A DNA stretch of 64,000 nucleotides, from the NCBI GenBank assembly GCA_943735955.1, contig OX030967.1:1541681-1605680 (forward strand). Reading direction: 5' to 3'. Of this stretch, positions 1-13,300 are shown piece after piece. This DNA is from Piscicola geometra (Eukaryota > Annelida > Clitellata > Hirudinida > Piscicolidae). The notes under the pieces are model-generated. The model had not been told where the DNA came from. It ran no database searches and worked only from the letters and a program-made list of their open reading frames with translations. The translations under genes and the position numbers were made by a program. Each line of letters starts with the position of its first letter. The first letter of the stretch is position 1.

Positions 1-3000
1 ACACTCACCCACCCTGGCACACTCACCCATCCTGGCACATTCACCCACCCTGGCACACTCACCCACCCTGGCACACTCACCCACCCTGGCACACTCACCC
101 ACCCTGGCACACTCACCCATCCTGGCACACTCACCCACCCTGGCACACTCACCCACCCTGGCACACTCACCCACCCTGGCACACTTACCCACCCTGGCAC
201 ATTCACCCACCCTGGCACACTCACCCACCCTGGCACACTCACCCACCCTGGCACACTTACCCACCCTGGCACATTCACCCACCCTGGCACACTCACCCAC
301 CCTGGCACACTCACCCACCCTGGCACACTCACCCACCCTGGCACACTCACCCACCCTGGCACACTCACCCACCCTGGCACACTCACCCACCCTGGCACAC
401 TCACCCACCCTGGCACATTCACCCACCCTGGCACATTCACCCACCCTGGCACACTCACCCACCCTGACACACTCACCCACCCTGGCACACTCACCCACCC
501 TGGCCCACTCACCCACCCTGGCACACTCACCCACCCTGGCACAACTACCCACCCTGGCACACTCATCCACCCTGGCACACTCATCCACCCTGGCACACTC
601 ACCCACCCTGGCACACTCACCCACCCTGGCACACTCACCCACCCTGGCACACTCACCCAACCTGGCACACTCACCCACCTTGGCAGACTCACCCACCATG
701 GCACACTCACCCACCCTGGCACACTCACCCACCCTGGCACACTCACCCACCCTGGCACACTCACCCATCCTGGCACATTCACCCACCCTGGCACACTCAC
801 CCACCCTGGCACACTCACCCACCCTGGCACACTCACCCACCCTGGCACACTCACCCATCCTGGCACACTCACCCACCCTGGCACACTCACCCACCCTGGC
901 ACACTCACCCACCCTGGCACACTTACCCACCCTGGCACATTCACCCACCCTGGCACACTCACTCACCCTGGCACACTCACCCACCCTGGCACACTTACCC
1001 ACCCTGGCACATTCACCCACCCTGGCACACTCACCCACCCTGGCACACTCACCCACCCTGGCACACTCACCCACCCTGGCACACTCACCCACCCTGGCAC
1101 ACTCACCCACCCTGGCACACTCACCCACCCTGGCACACTCACCCACCCTGGCACACTCACCCACCCTGGCCCACTCACCCACCCTGGCACACTCATCCAC
1201 CCTGGCACACTCACCCACCCTGGCACACTTACCCACCCTGGCACACTCACCCACCCTGGCACACTCACCCACCTTGGCACACTCACCCACCCTGGCAAAC
1301 TCACCCACCCTGGCACACTCACCCACCCTGGCACACTCACCCACCCTGGCACACTCACCCACCCTGGCACACTCACCCACCTTGGCAGACTCACCCACCC
1401 TGGCACACTTACCCACCCTGGCACATTCACCCACCCTGGCACACTCACCCACCCTGGCACACTCACCCACCCTGGCACACTCACCCACCCTGGCACACTC
1501 ACCCACCCTGGCACACTCACCCACCCTGGCACACTCACCCACCCTGGCCCACTCACCCACCCTGGCACACTCATCCACCCTGGCACACTCACCCACCCTG
1601 GCACACTCACCCACCCTGGCACACTCACCCACCCTGGCACACTCACCCACCTTGGCACACTCACCCACCCTGGCAAACTCACCCACCCTGGCACACTCAC
1701 CCACCCTGGCACACTCACCCACCCTGGCACACTCACCCACCCTAGCACACTCACCCATCCTGGCACATTCACCCACCCTGGCACACTCACCCACCCTGGC
1801 ACACTCACCCACCCTGGCACACTCACCCACCCTGGCACACTCACCCACCCTGGCACACTCACCCACCCTGGCACACTCACCCACCTTGGCAGACTCACCC
1901 ACCCTGGCACACTTACCCACCCTGGCACATTCACCCACCCTGGCACACTCACCCACCCTGGCACACTCACCCACCCTGGCACACTCACCCACCCTGGCAA
2001 AACTACCCACCCTGGCACACTCACCCACCCTGGCACACTCACCCACCCTGGCACACTCACCCACCCTGGCACACTCACCCACCTTGGCAGACTCACCCAC
2101 CTTGGCAGACTCACCCACCCTGGCACACTTACCCACCCTGGCACATTCACCCACCCTGGCACACTCACCCACCCTGGCACACTCACCCACCCTGGCACAC
2201 TCACCCACCCTGGCACACTCACCCACCCTGGCACACTCACCCACCTTGGCACACTCACCCACCCTGGCAAACTCACCCACCCTGGCACACTCACCCACCC
2301 TGGCACACTCACCCACCTTGGCAGACTCACCCACCCTGGCACACTTACCCACCCTGGCACACTCACCCACCCAGGCACACTCACCCACCCTGGCAAACTC
2401 ACCCACCCTGGCACACTCACCCACCCTGGCACACTCACCCACCCTGGCACACTCACCCACCCTGGCACACTCACCCATCCTGGCACATTCACCCACCCTG
2501 GCACACTCACCCACCCTGGCACACTCACCCACCCTGGCACACTCACCCATCCTGGCACACTCACCCACCCTGGCACACTCACCCACCCTGGCACACTCAC
2601 CCATCCTGGCACATTCACCCACCCTGGCACACTCACCCACCCTGGCACACTCACCCACCTTGGCACACTCACCCACCCTGGCAAACTCACCCACCCTGGC
2701 ACATTCACCCACCCTGGCACACTCACCCACCCTGGCACATTCACCCACCCTGGCAAACTCACCCACCCTGGCAAACTCACCCACCCTGGCACACTCACCC
2801 ACCCTGGCACACTCACCCACCCTGGCACACTCACCCATCCTGGCACATTCACCCACCCTGGCACACTCACCCACCCTGGCACACTCACCCACCCTGGCAC
2901 ACTCACCCATCCTGGCACACTCACCCACCCTGGCACACTCACCCACCCTGGCACACTCACCCACCCTGGCACACTCACCCACCCTGGCACATTCACCCAC

Positions 3001-6000
3001 TCTGGCACACTCACCCACCCTGGCACATTCACCCACCCTGGCACACTCACCCACCCTGGCACACTCACCCACCCTGGCACACTCACCCACCCTGGCACAC
3101 TCACCCATCCTGGCACACTCACCCACCCTGGCACACTCACCCACCCTGGCACACTCACCCACCCTGGCACACTCACCCACCCTGGCACACTCACCCACCC
3201 TGGCACACTCACCCACCCTGGCACACTCACCCACCCTGACACACTCACCCACCCTGGCACACTCACCCACCCTGGCACACTCACCCATCCTGGCACACTC
3301 AACCACCCTGGCACACTCACCCACCCTGGCACACTCACCCACCCTGGCACACTCACCCACCCTGGCACATTCACCCACTCTGGCACACTCACCCACCCTG
3401 GCACACTCACCCACCCTGGCACACTCACCCACCCTGGCACACTCACCCACCCTGGCACATTCACCCACCCTGGCACATTCACCCACCCTGGCACACTCAC
3501 CCACCCTGGCACATTTACCCACCCTGGCACACTCACCCACTCTGGCACATTCACCCACCCTGGCACACTCACCCATCCTGGCACATTCACCCACCCTGGC
3601 ACACTCACCCACCCTGGCACACTCACCCACCCTGGCACACTCACCCACCCTGGCACATTCACCCACCCTGGCACACTCACCCACCCTGGCACACTCACCC
3701 ACCCTGGCACACTCATCCACCCTGGCACACTCACCCACCCTGGCACATTCACCCACCCTGGCACACTCACCCACCCTGGCACATTCACCCACCCTGGCAC
3801 ACTCACCCACCCTGGCACATTTACCCACCCTGGCACACTCACCCACTCTGGCACATTCACCCACCCTGGCACACTCACCCATCCTGGCACATTCACCCAC
3901 CCTGGCACACTCACCCACCCTGGCACACTCACCCACCCTGGCACACTCACCCACCCTGGCACACTCACCCACCCTGGCACACTCACCCACCCTGGCACAC
4001 TCATCCACCCTGGCACACTCACCCACCCTGGCACACTCACCCACCCTGGCACACTCACCCACCCTGGCACATTCACCCACCCTGGCACACTCACCCACCC
4101 TGGCACAACTACCCACCCTGGCACACTCATCCACCCTGGCACATTCACCCACCCTGGCACACTCACCCACCCTGGCACACTCACCCACCCTGGCACACTC
4201 ACCCACCCTGGCACACTCACCCACCCTGGCACACTCACCCACCCTGGCACACTCACCCACCCTGGCCCACTTACCCACCCTGGCACACTCACCCACCCTG
4301 GCACACTCACCCACCCTGGCACACTCACCCACCCTGGCACACTCACCCACCCTGGCACACTCACCCACCCTGGCACACTCACCCACCCTGGCACACTCAC
4401 CCACCCTGGCACACTCACCCACCCTGGCACACTCACCCACCCTGGCACACTCACCCACCCTGGCACACTCACCCACCCTGGCACACTCACCCACCCTGGC
4501 CCACTTACCCACCCTGGCACACTCACCCATCCTGGCACACTCACCCACCCTAGCACACTCACCCACCCTGGCACACTCACCCACCCTGGCACACTCACCC
4601 ATCCTGGCACATTCACCCACCCTGGCACATTCACCCACCCTGGCACACTCACCCACCCTGGCACATTCACCCACCCTGGCACAACTACCCACCCTGGCAC
4701 ACTCACCCACCCTGGCACATTCACCCACCCTGGCACACTCACCCACCCTGGCACACTCACCCACCCTGGCACATTCACCCACCCTGGCACATTCACCCAC
4801 CCTGGCACACTCACCCACCCTGGCACACTCACCCACCCTGGCACACTCACCCACCCTGGCACACTCACCCACCCTGGCACACTCACCCACCCTGGCACAC
4901 TCACCCACCCTGGCACACTCACCCACCCTGGCACACTCACCCACCCTGGCACACTCACCCATCCTGGCACACTCACCCACCCTGGCACACTCACCCACCC
5001 TGGCACACTCACCCACCCTGGCACACTCACCCACCCTGGCACATTCACCCACTCTGGCACACTCACCCACCCTGGCACATTCACCCACCCTGGCACACTC
5101 ACCCACCCTGGCACACTCACCCACCCTGGCACACTCACCCACCCTGGCACACTCACCCATCCTGGCACACTCACCCACCCTGGCACACTCACCCACCCTG
5201 GCACACTCACCCACCCTGGCACACTCACCCACCCTGGCACACTCACCCACCCTGGCACACTCACCCACCCTGGCACACTCACCCACCCTGACACACTCAC
5301 CCACCCTGGCACACTCACCCACCCTGGCACACTCACCCATCCTGGCACACTCAACCACCCTGGCACACTCACCCACCCTGGCACACTCACCCACCCTGGC
5401 ACATTCACCCACTCTGGCACACTCACCCACCCTGGCACACTCACCCACCCTGGCACACTCACCCACCCTGGCACATTCACCCACCCTGGCACATTCACCC
5501 ACCCTGGCACACTCACCCACCCTGGCACATTTACCCACCCTGGCACACTCACCCACTCTGGCACATTCACCCACCCTGGCACACTCACCCATCCTGGCAC
5601 ATTCACCCACCCTGGCACACTCACCCACCCTGGCACACTCACCCACCCTGGCACACTCACACACCCTGGCACATTCACCCACCCTGGCACACTCACCCAC
5701 CCTGGCACACTCACCCACCCTGGCACACTCATCCACCCTGGCACACTCACCCACCCTGGCACATTCACCCACCCTGGCACACTCACCCACCCTGGCACAT
5801 TCACCCACCCTGGCACACTCACCCACCCTGGCACATTTACCCACCCTGGCACACTCACCCACTCTGGCACATTCACCCACCCTGGCACACTCACCCATCC
5901 TGGCACATTCACCCACCCTGGCACACTCACCCACCCTGGCACACTCACCCACCCTGGCACACTCACCCACCCTGGCACATTTACCCACCCTGGCACACTC

Positions 6001-8815
6001 ACCCACCCTGGCACACTCACCCACCCTGGCACACTCATCCACCCTGGCACACTCACCCACCCTGGCACACTCACCCACCCTGGCACACTCACCCACCCTG
6101 GCACACTCACCCACCCTGGCACATTCACCCACCCTGGAACACTCACCCACCCTGGCACAACTACCCACCCTGGCACACTCATCCACCCTGGCACATTCAC
6201 CCACCCTGGCACACTCACCCACCCTGGCACACTCACCCACCCTGGCACACTCACCCACCCTGGCACACTCACCCACCCTGGCACACTAAACCCACCCTGG
6301 CACACTCACCCACCCTGGCACACTCACCCACCCTGGCACACTCACCCACCCTGGCACACTCACCCACCCTGGCACACTCACCCACCCTGGCACACTCACC
6401 CACCCTGGCACACTCACCCACCCTGGCCCACTTACCCACCCTGGCACACTCACCCACCCTGGCACACTCACCCACCCTGGCACACTCACCCACCCTGGCA
6501 CACTCACCCACCCTGGCACACTCACCCACCCTGGCACACTCACCCACCCTGGCACACTCACCCACCCTGGCACACTCACCCACCCTGGCACACTCACCCA
6601 CCCTGGCCCACTTACCCACCCTGGCACACTCACCCATCCTGGCACACTCACCCACCCTGGCACACTCACCCACCCTGGCACACTCACCCACCCTGGCACA
6701 CTCACCCATCCTGGCACATTCACCCACCCTGGCACATTCACCCACCCTGGCACACTCACCCACCCTGGCACATTCACCCACCCTGGCACAACTACCCACC
6801 CTGGCACACTCACCCACCCTGGCACATTCACCCACCCTGGCACACTCACCCACCCTGGCACACTCACCCACCCTGGCACATTCACCCACCCTGGCACATT
6901 CACCCACCCTGGCACACTCACCCACCCTGGCACACTCACCCACCCTGGCACACTCACCCACCCTGGCACACTCACCCACCCTGGCACATTCACCCATCCT
7001 GGCACACTCACCCACCCTGGCACACTCACCCACCCTGGCACACTCACCCACCCTGGCACACTCACCCACCCTGGCACACTCATCCATCCTGGCACACTCA
7101 CCCACCCTGGCACACTCACCCACCCTGGCACACTCACCCACCCTGGCACATTCACCCACCCTGGCACATTCACCCACCCTGGCACACTCACCCACCCTGG
7201 CACACTCACCCACCCTGGCACACTCACCCACCCTGGCACACTCACCCACCCTGGCACACTCACCCACCCTGGCACACTCACCCACCCTGGCACACTCACC
7301 CACCCTGGCACACTCACCCACCCTGGCACACTCACCCACCCTGGCACACTCACCCACCCTGGCCCACTTACCCACCCTGGCACACTCACCCACCCTGGCA
7401 CACTCACCCACCCTGGCACACTCACCCACCCTGGCACACTCACCCACCCTGGCACACTCACCCACCCTGGCACACTCACCCACCCTGGCACACTCACCCA
7501 CCCTGGCCCACTTACCCACCCTGGCACACTCACCCACCCTGGCACACTCACCCACCCTGGCACACTCACCCACCCTGGCACACTCACCCACCCTGGCACA
7601 CTCACCCACCCTGGCACACTCACCCACCCTGGCACACTCACCCACCCTGGCACACTCACCCACCCTGGCACACTCACCCACCCTGGCACACTCACCCACC
7701 CTGGCCCACTTACCCACCCTGGCACACTCACCCATCCTGGCACACTCACCCACCCTGGCACACTCACCCACCCTGGCACACTCACCCACCCTGGCACACT
7801 CACCCATCCTGGCACATTCACCCACCCTGGCACATTCACCCACCCTGGCACACTCACCCACCCTGGCACATTCACCCACCCTGGCACAACTACCCACCCT
7901 GGCACACTCACCCACCCTGGCACATTCATCCACCCTGGCACACTCACCCACCCTGGCACACTCACCCACCCTGGCACATTCACCCACCCTGGCACATTCA
8001 CCCACCCTGGCACACTCACCCACCCTGGCACACTCACCCACCCTGGCACACTCACCCACCCTGGCACACTCACCCACCCTGGCACATTCACCCATCCTGG
8101 CACACTCACCCACCCTGGCACACTCACCCACCCTGGCACACTCACCCACCCTGGCACACTCACCCACCCTGGCACACTCATCCATCCTGGCACACTCACC
8201 CACCCTGGCACACTCACCCACCCTGGCACACTCACCCACCCTGGCAAACTCACCCACCCTGGCACACTCACCCACCCTGGCACACTCACCCACCCTGGCA
8301 CATTCACCCATCCTGGCACACTCACCCACCCTGGCACACTCACCCACCCTGGCACACTCACCCACCCTGGCACACTCACCCACCCTGGCCCACTTACCCA
8401 CCCTGGCACACTCACCCACCCTGGCACACTCACCCACCCTGGCACACTCACCCACCCTGGCACACTCACCCACCCTGGCACACTCACCCACCCTGGCACA
8501 CTCACCCACCCTGGCACACTCACCCACCCTGGCACACTCACCCACCCTGGCACACTCACCCACCCTGGCACACTCACCCACCCTGGCACACTCACCCACC
8601 CTGGCCCACTTACCCACCCTGGCATATTCACCCACCCTGGCACAACTACCCACCCTGGCACACTCACCCACCCTGGCACACTCATCCACCCTGGCACACT
8701 CACCCACCCTGGCACACTCACCCACCCTGGCACACTCACCCACCCTGGCACGCTCACCCACCCTGGCACACTCACCCACCCTGGCACACTCACCCACCCT
8801 GGCACAACTACCCAC
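1..8815 (-). repeat. 18-bp minisatellite filling USP8 intron 6 (about 490 copies, continues left)
   Basis: The unit on the gene strand is GTGCCAGGGTGGGTGAGT. Common variants differ by one or two bases (plus strand: CACATTC, CCCACTTACC, CACAACTACC, CTCATCC). One 19-bp unit at about 6284-6300 breaks the frame. The unit is six codons, so both strands stay open for kilobases (AHSPTL on plus, VPGWVS or ARVGEC on minus). Every unit carries a GGTGAGT 5' splice-site-like motif on the gene strand. Variant units recur at fixed offsets (1098 and 2052 bp), showing higher-order duplication. Confidence 0.97.
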
Positions 8816-9035
8816 CCTGGCACGGCATGGCTTATGTTGATGAGATGGGACGTAATGGTGATGTGGCATTCCTCAAACTCCTCCTTCTTTCTCACGTCTA
8901 TCAATAAGATCGAGACGGGTGGTGCTGATGATGATGAAGATGGTGATGAGGAGGAGGAGGAGGAGGAGGAGGCAAGGACAGGGCTTGGTGGAGGGTTGGT
9001 GCACAGCTTGTACAACTTCTTGGCACTGATCCAGC
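8816..9035 (-). CDS. USP8: USP8 exon 6 (rhodanese domain, first half) with poly-Ser insert
   Basis: A 220-nt exon with acceptor CACCAGCAG. It encodes G-WISAKKLYKLCTN, then a Pro/Ser-rich insert (poly-Ser at 8926-8970), then SILLIDVRKKEEFEECHI and LINISHAVPG. Human USP8 has ITAKELYTMM and LIIMDARR, then ends this segment with ISPG. The proximal donor is GTGGGTAG at 8815-8808. The last eight exon bases (GTGCCAGG) are identical to part of the 18-bp unit that then repeats about 490 times, so the true 3' end of the exon is ambiguous in steps of 18 nt, and all steps keep frame. Confidence 0.85.
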
Positions 9036-10301
9036 CTGCTGGTGACTGAGGATCTGTGCCGTGAGTGGTGGTGCTGATGATGATGATCATGAGGATCATG
9101 GTGGTGGTAGGAGGTGGTATGAAAAGCTGGGAAAAAGTAGTGATGATAATGATGAATAAGGTTGGTGATTAAGTTAGTATTGATGCCACAGGGCAAAAGT
9201 AGCAGATAATCGTCATCATAACAGGGAGTGGTGGTGGAGTGGTGGTGGAGTGGTGGTGGTAAGGACGGAGTGGTGGTGGTAAGGATGGAGTGGTGGTGGT
9301 GATGGAGTAGTGGTGGTAAGGATGAAGTGGTGGTGGTGGTGTAGTGGTGGAGTGGTGGTGGAGTGGTGGTGGAGTGGTGGTGGTGGTGAGATGGTGGTGA
9401 TGGTGATGGGTTGGTGGTGATGGAGGGGTGGTGGGATGGAGTGGTGGTGGTGAGGGAGTGGTGGTGGTGAAGAAGAGGTGGTGGTGATGGAGTGGTGGTG
9501 GTGATGGAGTGGTGGTGGTGGTGGTGGTGGTGGTGGTGGTGGTGATAGTTATGGAGTGGTGGTGGTGTTGGAGTGGTGGTGATGGAGTAGTGGTGGTGGT
9601 GGTGGTGGTGATGGAGTGGTGGTGGTGGTGGTGATGGAGTGGTGGTGATGGTGGTGATAGAGTGGTGGTGGTGTTGGAGTGGTGGTGGTGGTGGTGATGT
9701 AGCGTGGTGAGGGAGTGGTGGTGGTGATAGAGTGGTGATGGAAAGCAATGGTGATAGAATGGATCTGATAACGACAGACACTCACCATACAGAATGCCAG
9801 TCATTTTACTACGGTATTGCTGCAACAAACTCTCCTTCTTCTCTCCATCCACTCCCCCATTCAGCACTACTCCCTTCCCTCCATATCTTTCCCCCCCTTT
9901 CTTTCTCTCCTCCCTTCCTTCACTCTCTGTCCGCTCCTTCCCTCTCCCACCTTCTCCAGTGTGCACTTCCAACCTCTCCAATCTCTCACTCACTTCCAAT
10001 GCCTCCTTCTCTTCGTACCTGAAGGCGGTGATGATGATAGTGGTGGTAGTAATGATAATGATGGTGGTGGTGAGATGCGGATGATGATGATGATGATGGT
10101 GGTGATGTTATAGTCAATAGGGTAGTGCGATGATGGAACAAAGTGTTTGAGGTATTCATGATAATAAGCGCGGTGGTAAATGGTGGTGATGATGATAGTA
10201 GTATTGGTTAATAACTATTAACACAAAACCACCTCAGAACCATTCTACCCCTGTTACTATTCCTTCCCCCTACCCCTATTATCATCAATCCATCCCCATC
10301 G

Positions 10302-10382
<81 letters not shown>

Positions 10383-13300
10383 CCTATTCTTTAGTTCCAT
10401 GCTCAGCTTTTCGGCCCTCTCGATCACCTTCAGGCACTTCTCCGCCCCCATCACGGCCTCAAAGTACTTCTGCCAGGTGGTGCAAGGTGGTGCCAGGTGG
10501 TGCAAGGTGGTGCAAGGTGGTGCCAGGTGGTGCAAGGTGGTGCAAGGTGGTGCCAGGTGGTGCAAGGTGGTGCAAGGTGGTGCCAAATGGTGCAAGGTGG
10601 TGCCAGGTGGTGCAAGGTGGTGCAAGGTATTGCCAGGTGGTGCCAGGTGGTGCAAGGTGGTGCAAGGTGGTGCCAAATGGTGCCAGGTGGTGCCAGGTGG
10701 TGCAAGGTGGTGCCAAATGGTGCAAGGTGGTGCCAGGTGGTGCAAGGTGGTGCAAGGTGGTGCCAGGTGGTGCAAGGTGGTGCAAGGTGGTGCAAGGTGG
10801 TGCCAAATGGTGCAAGGTGGTGCCAGGTGGTGCCAGGTGGTGCAAGGTGGTGCAAGGTATTGCCAGGTGGTGCAAGGTGGTGCCAAATGGTGCAAGGTGG
10901 TGCAAGGTGGTGCCAGGTGGTGCAAGGTGGTGCCGGGTGGTGCAAGGTGGTGCCAAATGGTGCAAGGTGGTGCAAGGTGGTGCCAGGTGGTGCAAGGTGG
11001 TGCAAGGTGGTGCAAGGTGGTGCCAGGTGGTGCAAGGTGGTGCAAGGTGGTGCTAGGTGGTGCCAAATGGTGCAAGGTGGTGCCAGGTGGTGCCAAATAG
11101 TGCAAGGTGGTGCCAGGTGGTGCCAGGTGGTGCAAGGTGGTGCAAGGTGGTGCCAAATGGTGCAAGGTGGTGCCAGGTGGTGCAAGGTGGTGCTAGGTGG
11201 TGCAAGGTGGTGCCAAATGGTGCAAGGTGGTGCCAGGTGGTGCAAGGTGGTGCCAAATGGTGCAAGGTGGTGCCAGGTGGTGCCAGGTGGTGCAAGGTGG
11301 TGCAAGGTGGTGCAAGGTGGTGCCAAATGGTGCAAGGTGGTGCCAGGTGGTGCAAGGTGGTGCCAGGTGGTGCAAGGTGGTGCAATGTGGTGCAAGGTGG
11401 TGCAATGTGGTGCAAGGTAGTGCAAGGTGGTGCCAGGTGGTGCAAGGTGGTGCAATGTGGTGCAAGGTGGTGCCAGGTGGTGCAAGGTGGTGCCAGGTGG
11501 TGCAAGGTGGTGCAAGGTGGTGCAAGGTGGTGCCAGGTGGTGCAAGGTGGTGCCAGGTGGTGCAAGGTGGTGCAAGGTGGTGCCAGGTGGTGCCAGGTGG
11601 TGCCAAGTGGTGCAAGGTGGTGCCAGGTGGTGCACATTATCAATGCAGACAACTGCACATACAACCATCAACTTTTCTTTTCTCAACCTAACCCAAAACA
11701 ATATATTGCTTTCATCACATCATCCCTTTTATCAAAAGTAATTCAACAACCACCCCTCCCTCCATCATACCCATCACTTTCTTCCACTACATCTCTCCCT
11801 CCCACCTATCTCCACATCCATATACCTCCACCTCGCACCTACCTCCACCACCAACCACCTCATCCACTACCTTCACCACTCACCACCACACTCACCAACC
11901 CACTTCCCATCCACCTTCCACCCATTACCACCTTCCACCCATCACCACCACCACTACCACCACCACCCACCCACCTCCCACATCGAACCACCTCCACCAC
12001 CTACCACCAACTACCACCACCCATCTACCACCACCTCCCACCCACCTACCACCATCCACCTACCTCCACCTCCACCACCTCCACCACCTCCACCTCCATC
12101 ACCACCTCCACCTCCACCACCACCTCCACCTCCACCACCACCTCCACCTCCACCACCACCTCCACCTCCACCACCACCTCCACCACCTCCACCTCTACCT
12201 CCACCACCTCCACCTCCACCACCTCCACCTCCACCACCTCCACCTCCACCACCTCCACCACCACCTCCACCTCCACCTTCACCACCTCCACCTCCACCAC
12301 CTCCACCATCACCTCCACCACCTCAACCACCACCTCCACCACCACCTCCACCACCTCCACCACCACCACCTCCACCACCTCCACCTCCCACCTTATCCTC
12401 CTTGTACTCCTTGCTCTTTTTGATGGACGAGACGATGGTGAAGTACCTCATATACAACACATAAGCCCTCTCCTGGTCGCCTGCGTGGTCAAGTGGTCAA
12501 GTGCTTTGTGCTCGAGACTTTAACTCAAAAGTCGTCGCTTCGATTGCTTCACATCGTTTAATAGCTAAGAGGTTTGAGATCAAATGTTCTCGTTCAAGGC
12601 AGTGGCTGTGTGTCCAAGGCAACAGTTCGTCCGTCGAGTCGACGAGGACCCCTTCAGTCAATCAGGTGTGTGTGCGCAGATGGATGATGAGGCCGATCCT
12701 GGCACGGAAGGTTCGGGAACATGAGGGACATGGGATAAGTGCGACGTCTCCAGGAGGGTTGACAGTGCGGGCTTTTCAGACTTGCCTCTTCTTTTCTGCG
12801 GCATTGATCCTGTTTGCCTCACAGGTCATGGCACCTTTGTGAATGGAAGAGCGCCAGGTGGAACGATTTGTTGAAGCTTGTTCTTAAGTTTCTACGTTGA
12901 TGGAAAACGCTTTCAGTGAGGCTTTCAGAGTGTCTTTGAAGCGTTTCTTTTGCCCACCCTGAAACCGCTGTGCATGCAGAAGTTCACCATAGAAAAGTCT
13001 TTTTGGCAGTCTCTCGTCTGGCACTCGGACAACGTGCCCTGCCCAGCGAAGCTGAGATTGCATTAGCAGGGTGAAGTTGCTGGGAAGACCTGCTGTGGAC
13101 AGTACCACTGTGTCTGGAATTTTGTCCTGCCATTTTATACCGAGGATTTTCCTGAGGCTTGTTGTGTGAAAGTGGTTCAACTTCCTAGCATGGCGTTGAT
13201 ATATAGTCCACGTTTCACATGCATATACCAGTGTCGGAAGCACCACAGCCCTGTATACTTTCAGCTTTGTCTTGGTGGTGATGCCTCTTCTGTTCCAGAC

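Noticed and set aside
680..6289. 1869-codon plus-strand open frame (AHSPTL repeats) and the matching minus-strand frames (VPGWVS, ARVGEC) as repetitive proteins
   Set aside because: The 18-bp unit has no stop in these frames on either strand; the frames begin and end where a unit has an indel. Only the part contiguous with USP8 exon 6 deserves thought, and that is treated as a splicing question.
8873..9999. His/Pro-rich minus-strand frames over the GGT-rich intron
   Set aside because: Low-complexity translations; the only real coding parts are USP8 exons 5 and 6, in frames supported by splice sites and homology.
10399..11691. Open frames of GGARWCKVV and HHLAPPCTT repeats
   Set aside because: They are translations of the 10-bp intronic minisatellite; three units make a 30-bp frame-preserving period without stops.
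12046..12384. EVVEVVVEVE-type minus-strand protein
   Set aside because: Translation of the GGTGGA repeat in intron 3.
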